Assembly (NCBI GenBank): GCA_028277295.1
Contig: JANQGN010000124.1
Location: 1 to 10,281, forward strand
Direction: 5' to 3'
DNA length: 10,281 nt
Source of the DNA: Rhodospira sp.
GTDB lineage: Bacteria > Pseudomonadota > Alphaproteobacteria > Rhodospirillales > Rhodospirillaceae
The notes under the pieces were generated by a model. The model did not search any database and was not told where the DNA came from. It saw only the letters and a list, made by a program, of their open reading frames with translations. Shown in pieces: positions 5,716 through 10,281 of the stretch. The position numbers and the translations under genes are program-made. Numbering within the stretch: position 1 is the first letter of the stretch; the number at the start of each line of letters is the position of its first letter.

Positions 5716-6693
5716 TCAGATCTCCCCCATGTGGGTGCGCCAAGCCAGCACGGCGGCCGCCAGGTCTTCCAGCGCCGTGCCCACGGATTTGAACAGCGTG
5801 ATGTCGTCGGTCGACGCGCGTCCCGGCCGCTCCCCCCGGCAGAGCTGGGTTAGCGTCCCGTGCACGGCCTCGCGGGTCAGCGCCCCGGTGGCCAGGGGAT
5901 CGGCCAGGTCGCCGCATTCGGAGAGCGCGACCTCGGTGTCAATGAACACTCGCGCGCGGCGGATGGCCTCGTCGTCGGTCTCGCGCATCCGGGGCGTGAA
6001 GCCGCCCATCAGGTCCAGGTGCTGGCCAGGGCGCAGGGCCGCGCCCGGAACCACGGGATGGGTGGCCGAGGTGGCGCAGGCGATCACGTCGGCCCGCTCC
6101 AGGCCCTCGGCCAGGGTGGCCACCGGGGCAACCTCGGCCCGGGGTATGTCAGGGGCCACCACGCGGGCCACGGCGGCCGCCCTGGCGGGATCGCGGCCCC
6201 AGACCAGCACCCGCCGATAGGGCCGCACGGCGGCATGATGACGGATCACGTGAGGCGCCAGCGCCCCGGTGCCGACCATCAACAGCGTCTCCACATCGGG
6301 CCGCGCGAGGTGATCGGCGGCCAGGGCGGAGGCGGCGGCCGTGCGCCGGCGGGTCAACTCCGTGCCATCCAACTGGGCCAGGGGTCGGCCACTGGTTCCC
6401 TCGGTCAGATAGTAGAGCGCGGTGACCGCCGGCCGGTCGCGCACCGCCGGGTTGTCCGGGAACACGGTGGCGATCTTGACGCCGACATAGCCCGTCCGCC
6501 CCGTCTGCCCACCCGCCTGCCAGGCCGGCATGAGCAGCATGGTCCCGGGCCGCTCCCCCTGGGCCGCCGGCAGGGTGTGGTGATGGCGCGGCGGCACGGT
6601 CACGGAACGATCGGCGAACATCGTCGCCAGGGCGTCCACCAGGGCACGCGGCGGCAAGGCGCGGGCGACCGCCTCGGCGTCGAGCATGTCCAT
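5716..6693 (-). CDS. Ornithine cyclodeaminase/mu-crystallin family NAD(P)-dependent reductase
   Basis: A 325-residue Rossmann protein of the family that includes ornithine cyclodeaminase, alanine dehydrogenase (Ala-DH of archaea), mu-crystallin and delta1-pyrroline-2-carboxylate reductase. Seen here: VPPRHHH (33-39), YVGVKIATVFPDN (69-81) with the family lysine K73, LDGTELTRRRTAAASALAA (108-126), the nucleotide-binding VGTGALAPH (140-148) and TDDITLFKSVGTALEDLAAA (295-314). The loop after the last Rossmann strand reads MGGFTPRMRETDD (229-241), not the GGDCPGKTEL form that supplies the catalytic aspartate of true ornithine cyclodeaminase. A cyclic-imine (ketimine) reductase or dehydrogenase is therefore more likely. 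ATG 6693 is chosen because GGAG lies 10 nt upstream; an in-frame extension to 6954 overlaps thyX and is Gly/Pro-rich. It overlaps nothing but is coupled to sbtA (4-nt gap). Its part in bicarbonate transport is unknown. Confidence 0.85.
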   Translation of the reverse strand: MDMLDAEAVARALPPRALVDALATMFADRSVTVPPRHHHTLPAAQGERPGTMLLMPAWQAGGQTGRTGYVGVKIATVFPDNPAVRDRPAVTALYYLTEGTSGRPLAQLDGTELTRRRTAAASALAADHLARPDVETLLMVGTGALAPHVIRHHAAVRPYRRVLVWGRDPARAAAVARVVAPDIPRAEVAPVATLAEGLERADVIACATSATHPVVPGAALRPGQHLDLMGGFTPRMRETDDEAIRRARVFIDTEVALSECGDLADPLATGALTREAVHGTLTQLCRGERPGRASTDDITLFKSVGTALEDLAAAVLAWRTHMGEI

Positions 6694-6758
6694 GGGGGGC
6701 AACTCCGCGACGACAGGGACCGGGACGACAGGAAAAATGCGGTGGGAACCGGGCTGGC

Positions 6759-7730
6759 TCAGGACTCCGGCGACGACGCCTGGCCCAGGGCCGCCCAAAG
6801 CTCTCGCCACTCCCGGGGCGACAGGCCGCTGTCCGCCTGGGCGACCGCCTCGCCGGCCAGGGCCTTGCGCACCACCGCCAGGGCATGGCGCGACAGGTGC
6901 AGACCGCCGACCCGGTAGTCCTGGAAGGCCTCCGTCGTCAGCGGCACCCACCATCCCAGAATGTCCGCCAGCACCTCGGCATAGACGCGGATTTCATACT
7001 GGGCGTGGGGATCGGCCCGCAGGGAGACGAAGTGCATCAGATTATGCAGGTCGATCTTCCAATACCATTGCGTATAGGTGTTCAAAGTCAAGTTCATACG
7101 GGCCAGTTCGCGCGCCAGCCCCTGGCGGGTGGGGTCGTGGCCGTCGCCCTCAGCGTTGAGCATGCGCTCGTAGTTGACATGGCAGCGCAGCGCATCACCC
7201 CTGAGGATATCCAGCACCTCGGCCGCCTCTTCGCCGGTCACCACCCCCTCGCGCCCCTGGCGATTGTCGGCGGACTGGGCCGCCAGGTGGTCCGGCGCGG
7301 GAATATAGAACTCCCGATCCAGCACCGAGTAGCGGGCCGAATACTCGTTCACGTTGGCGGTGCGATGGCGGATCCACTGCCGCGCCACGAAGATCGGCAG
7401 CTTCACATGAACCTTGATCTCCGCCATCTCGAAGGGTGTCGTGTGACGGTGGCGCATAAGATAGCGAATCAGCCCCCGATCCTCGCGCACCTGCCGGGTG
7501 CCGCGCCCGTAGGACACCCGCGCCGCCTGCACGATGGCGCCGTCATCGCCCATATAGTCGACCACCCTTATGAAGCCATGGTCCAGCACCGGAAACGGCA
7601 CGTGGAGACAGTCCTCCATGGCCGACACGGTGGCCCGGCGGGTGGTGTGGGTGGTGGCGCGCAGGGCCTCGATCTCGGCCATCAGGGCGGGGTCGAGAGG
7701 CGCGACGGCGGCGGTCTGGGGATCGGGCAT
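6759..7730 (-). CDS. thyX: FAD-dependent thymidylate synthase
   Basis: ThyX makes dTMP from dUMP using methylene-tetrahydrofolate, FAD and NADPH, and replaces ThyA in organisms that lack it. The signature RHR-X7-S is present as RHRTANVNEYS (121-131, numbering from ATG 7730), preceded by LPIFVARQWI and followed by ARYSVLDREFYIP. Also seen are ARVSYGRGTRQ (70-80), RGLIRYLMRHRHTTPFE (85-101) and WYWKIDLHNLMHFVSLRAD (222-240), all typical of the alphaproteobacterial branch. The product of 323 residues fits the family. The start is uncertain: ATG 7730 and ATG 7682 both lack a good Shine-Dalgarno, ATG 7778 has GAGG too close, and a TTG at 7823 lies in an AT-rich patch more like a promoter. 65 nt separate its stop from the reductase gene; co-transcription is possible but not shown. 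Confidence 0.93.
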   Translation of the reverse strand: MPDPQTAAVAPLDPALMAEIEALRATTHTTRRATVSAMEDCLHVPFPVLDHGFIRVVDYMGDDGAIVQAARVSYGRGTRQVREDRGLIRYLMRHRHTTPFEMAEIKVHVKLPIFVARQWIRHRTANVNEYSARYSVLDREFYIPAPDHLAAQSADNRQGREGVVTGEEAAEVLDILRGDALRCHVNYERMLNAEGDGHDPTRQGLARELARMNLTLNTYTQWYWKIDLHNLMHFVSLRADPHAQYEIRVYAEVLADILGWWVPLTTEAFQDYRVGGLHLSRHALAVVRKALAGEAVAQADSGLSPREWRELWAALGQASSPES

Positions 7731-7797
7731 CGGCGAGGCGGGTCCGGCGCTGCGGGATGAAAGGGTCCCCAGCACCATACCTCGGACCGATCGATAG

Positions 7798-7813
7798 TCG
7801 AATTGATATTCGA
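7798..7813 (-). promoter_or_regulatory. AT-rich inverted repeat upstream of thyX
   Basis: Arms TCGAAT (7798-7803) and ATTCGA (7808-7813) with a 4-nt spacer, in the only AT-rich patch (about 7790-7822) of the 147-bp gap between thyX and the upstream gene. Position suggests a promoter or operator for thyX, but no standard -35/-10 spacing is seen. Confidence 0.3.
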
Positions 7814-7877
7814 TCAGGATCAAGCCGCCGAACGCCGCCGATCCGGTGGCGTCGGGGCGAGTCAGGGTGGGGTTTGG

Positions 7878-10130
7878 TCAGTTCTCCTCGACGCCACGCG
7901 TCGGTCGCTCCCCCACTCCAAAGGCACGCAGGATGTTGGCGTAGTCGTCGCTCCAGGGGCGTAGCGCCGGGTCGCTCTCCGCCCGGGTCCAGCCATCGGC
8001 GTCAAAGGCCGCCATGATCTCCGGGTTGGACGACAGCACGGCGAAGCGTGACGCCACATAAACCAAGTCCGTGCCAGGATGAGTGCCGCCGCCGTCTTGT
8101 TTGTGGCTCACCGACAGGCCCAATGTTCGAGCGATGGCGGCCACCTCGGGGCGCAGGTCGAGATAGCGGTTCGAGAGGTTGACAGCGATCAGCCCGCCCG
8201 GCTTGAGCTTGCTCCTGTAAAGCTCGAAGGCCTCCGCGGTGATCAGGTGCATCGGGACGCTATCCGAACTGAACGCATCAACAAAGACCAAGTCGTAGTG
8301 TTGTTCCGGTGCGCGCGCGAGCGTGATCCGGCCATCGCCCGCGATGATGTTGTACTCGCTGTCACAGCCCGACAGATAGGTGAACAGCGCGGGATCCTGT
8401 GCGATTCGGATCATATCCGGATCGATCTCGTAGAAATCAAAGTGCCGTCCCATCTTCGCGTAACAGGCCACCGTCCCCGCGCCCAAGCCCAACACCGCGA
8501 TCGCCTGCGGCCCATCCCGGTCGTCGAGATGCGCGAACACGGCGCCGATCGGTCCGTTTGGATGGAAGTAGGACAGGGGGACGGTCTTGTACGCCTCCGC
8601 CAGCGGTTGAACCCCATGCACGGTGGTCCCGTGCATGAGCACCCGCTTGCCGGACACCGGCCGGTCCAGGACGCGCACCACCCCGAAAAAGTTCCGCTCC
8701 ATCAGCAGGGATGAGTCCGTCAGGCCATAGACAAGCGGGGTGCTATAGAGCAGGGCCATCGACGCGGCGATGGCATAGCTCCAGCGCCGCCGCTGGAGGA
8801 GCAGCAGCGCGGCGGCGGCCAAGGACACGGCCACAAAGTGCGCGGGGCGCGGCGTGTCCGTCGCGACGCTGATCCCGGCGGCGACGGCGACGGCGGCCAG
8901 CAGCACCACGGTCGCCCGCAGGCCGGTGTTCGACAGACTGCCCCACCGCGCGCGCAGGCCGCTCCCGGGCTCGTTGATGAAGCGCAGGGTCACGGCCAGT
9001 CCAATGATCAAGGGGTATTCGAACGGCGCCGGAAACAGCACCGGGGCCAGCAGCGCGTTGAACAGTCCGCCGAGAGCGCCGCCAATGGACACGAACAGGA
9101 AAAACTCGGTGAGGTGGTGCGCGCTGGGGCGCTGGCGGGCCAGATCCATATGGCAAATCAGCGCCGTGGCGAAGAACAAGAGCAAATGCGCGAAGAACAG
9201 GAAATAGACCATCAAGCCAGCGTGAGACATCGACCAGATGATCACCAACGCCAGCCCAAATGTTTGCATGTAAAGGGCGTATTTATAGGAAACCCGCTGC
9301 TTGCGCGCGAAGGCAAGAATGAAGGTGCCCAGATACAAGGCCAGCGGAATCACCCACATCAGCGGCACCGCGGCAATGTCGGTGGTGACATGGAACGTGA
9401 CCCCGAGCATCAGGGACGAGGGGACGAAGGCCAGCAGCATCCACAGGCCGCGCCGGGACCAGGTGATTGTCTCGGCGGGCCGCGCCTGCGTCGGTGCGTC
9501 CCGGCCGCCAACCGTTCGCGTCCGTGGCCCCCAGAACAGTATCGCGCACAGCCCGATCAGGACCACCAAGCCCCCATACCCACCGGTCCAGGCCAGTGCC
9601 TGGGTGTGCAGGGCCATCAGGGGCTCGATCACGACAGGATAGGCAAGCAGGGCGCTCATGCTGCCCAGGTTGCTGGCGGCATAGAGGAAATAGGGGTCAT
9701 GGGCCTCGGGATGCGGGGTGTGGGAAAACCACTTCTGGAGCATGGGCGCGGTGCCGCTGAGGACAAAGAACGGTCCGCCGATCGTCAGGGCCATCACCCC
9801 CAGTTGCCAGAGCGCCGGATGGTCCCGATCCGGATCGAACAGCCAGCCGTCCGGGATCGCCGGTGGCAACAGCACCGCGAAGACGAAGAACAGGGCGATG
9901 TGCAGAACCGCCTGCGCCCGGGGGTCAAGCAGGCGCGCGCCCACATGGGCATAGGCATAGCCCGCCAGCAGGGCGATCTGGAAAAACAGCATCGCCGTGT
10001 TCCAGACCGCCGGGCTTCCCCCCAACAGCGGCAGCACCATCTTGCCGTACAACGGCTGCACGACGAACAGCAGAAAGGCGCTGAGAGTCAGCGCCGCCGT
10101 GTATACGGGAACGTAGGCGGAGAGTCTCAT
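7878..10130 (-). CDS. Membrane protein fused to a spermidine-synthase-like domain
   Basis: A 750-residue protein. Residues about 8-470 contain many hydrophobic helices (for example 10-27, 45-63, 74-90, 108-127, 183-200, 229-245, 255-273, 284-300, 305-325, 342-366, 372-383, 405-424, 431-446, 452-468), as in proteins annotated as fused MFS/spermidine synthase. From about 478 a soluble Rossmann-type domain begins: MERNFFGVVRVL (477-488), LMHGTTVHGVQPL (498-510), a nucleotide/SAM motif VLGLGAGT (546-553), YEIDP (567-571), YDLVFVDAFSSDSVPMHLIT (612-631) and the terminal WSDDYANIL (726-734). True spermidine synthases have GGGDGG and DSTDP-type motifs; here the aspartates meant for the polyamine are not in those places, so polyamine synthesis is doubtful. 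The N-terminal helix has no basic-then-cleavage signal. ATG 10130 has only a weak AGG upstream. Its real reaction is unknown. Confidence 0.85.
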   Translation of the reverse strand: MRLSAYVPVYTAALTLSAFLLFVVQPLYGKMVLPLLGGSPAVWNTAMLFFQIALLAGYAYAHVGARLLDPRAQAVLHIALFFVFAVLLPPAIPDGWLFDPDRDHPALWQLGVMALTIGGPFFVLSGTAPMLQKWFSHTPHPEAHDPYFLYAASNLGSMSALLAYPVVIEPLMALHTQALAWTGGYGGLVVLIGLCAILFWGPRTRTVGGRDAPTQARPAETITWSRRGLWMLLAFVPSSLMLGVTFHVTTDIAAVPLMWVIPLALYLGTFILAFARKQRVSYKYALYMQTFGLALVIIWSMSHAGLMVYFLFFAHLLLFFATALICHMDLARQRPSAHHLTEFFLFVSIGGALGGLFNALLAPVLFPAPFEYPLIIGLAVTLRFINEPGSGLRARWGSLSNTGLRATVVLLAAVAVAAGISVATDTPRPAHFVAVSLAAAALLLLQRRRWSYAIAASMALLYSTPLVYGLTDSSLLMERNFFGVVRVLDRPVSGKRVLMHGTTVHGVQPLAEAYKTVPLSYFHPNGPIGAVFAHLDDRDGPQAIAVLGLGAGTVACYAKMGRHFDFYEIDPDMIRIAQDPALFTYLSGCDSEYNIIAGDGRITLARAPEQHYDLVFVDAFSSDSVPMHLITAEAFELYRSKLKPGGLIAVNLSNRYLDLRPEVAAIARTLGLSVSHKQDGGGTHPGTDLVYVASRFAVLSSNPEIMAAFDADGWTRAESDPALRPWSDDYANILRAFGVGERPTRGVEEN

Positions 10131-10281
10131 GGGGGAACCTGACTAAGCTGGGCAGCTAAGGGGATAGCCGTGACCGTAATTCCAGGGCTCCGAACTCAGA
10201 TAACCAATCTGTAAGGGTCCATGGGTCCGAGGGAGATCCTTCGCGTCCTGCGGACGCTCAGGATGAGGATTATCAATTTTT
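10131..10281. other. Upstream region of the fused membrane protein gene, with palindromes
   Basis: No gene is seen in these 151 bp up to the right edge. A near-palindrome around AGCT-GGGC-AGCT lies about 15-25 bp before the ATG at 10130, and a 5-bp inverted repeat CAGAT/ATCTG is at 10197-10201 and 10207-10211. No clear promoter boxes are visible. The right end holds the hairpin listed separately. Confidence 0.4.
10236..10264. repeat. REP-like hairpin at the right edge
   Basis: Arms ATCCT (10236-10240) with AGGAT (10260-10264), an unpaired TC on both sides, and GCGTCC (10243-10248) with GGACGC (10252-10257) around a 3-nt loop. The pattern GATCCTTCG then CTCAGGATGAGG resembles dispersed intergenic repeats I have seen in alphaproteobacterial genomes. 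Copy number in this genome cannot be judged from one window. Confidence 0.5.

Noticed and set aside
4749..5792. Plus-strand frame opposite sbtA
   Set aside because: Gln/His/Arg-rich antisense shadow of a clearly identified gene.
6733..6751. Terminator between thyX and the reductase gene
   Set aside because: On the minus strand ACCG arms (only 4 bp, CGGT/ACCG) precede five T residues. The stem is too short to call; at most a weak attenuator.
8838..10142. Plus-strand frame opposite the fused membrane protein
   Set aside because: Low-complexity antisense shadow; the minus-strand protein has consistent helices and motifs.

Overview
The window is GC-rich, with coding regions strongly biased to G/C at third positions. 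The best-recognised proteins (a HolC with the alphaproteobacterial tail, a ThyX carrying RHRTANVNEYS, and a DHH protein of the kind annotated as exopolyphosphatase) point to an alphaproteobacterium, most likely in the Rhodospirillales. This placement rests on protein resemblance alone. I see no phage, transposase, CRISPR or defence genes, and no tRNA or rRNA. It looks like a chromosomal housekeeping and accessory stretch with unusually rich palindromic intergenic DNA.

Left part (1-1717). A DHH-superfamily phosphoesterase runs off the left edge on the minus strand. It is divergent from a small plus-strand lipoprotein gene. The lipoprotein gene converges on holC (DNA polymerase III chi, minus strand), and the gap between them is almost entirely a 122-bp palindromic element that reaches into the lipoprotein stop codon.

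Middle (1718-4398). About 810 bp without a convincing gene precedes a BCCT-family betaine/choline-type transporter. This stretch includes a tandem array of roughly 24-bp units with hairpin potential just upstream of the transporter. The transporter converges on sbtB across a 290-bp gap that holds four hairpins enclosed in a 14-bp outer stem. Two directly repeated hairpin modules of about 29 bp bracket that structure.

Right part (4399-10130). All genes are on the minus strand. In transcription order they are: a large protein with N-terminal membrane helices and a C-terminal spermidine-synthase-like domain; thyX (flavin-dependent thymidylate synthase); an ornithine-cyclodeaminase/mu-crystallin-family reductase; sbtA (sodium-dependent bicarbonate transporter); and sbtB (its PII-like regulator). 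The last three have 4-nt and 14-nt gaps and almost certainly form one operon. They suggest inorganic-carbon uptake under PII-like control, linked to a ketimine/imino-acid reductase whose role there is unknown.

The most notable observations are the multi-arm cruciform with bracketing modules at 4104-4362, the tandem array before the BCCT gene, the reductase-sbtA-sbtB operon with an SbtB that lacks the usual T-loop arginines and C-terminal redox loop, and the membrane/spermidine-synthase fusion without a canonical active site. I found no complete, clearly undescribed system.
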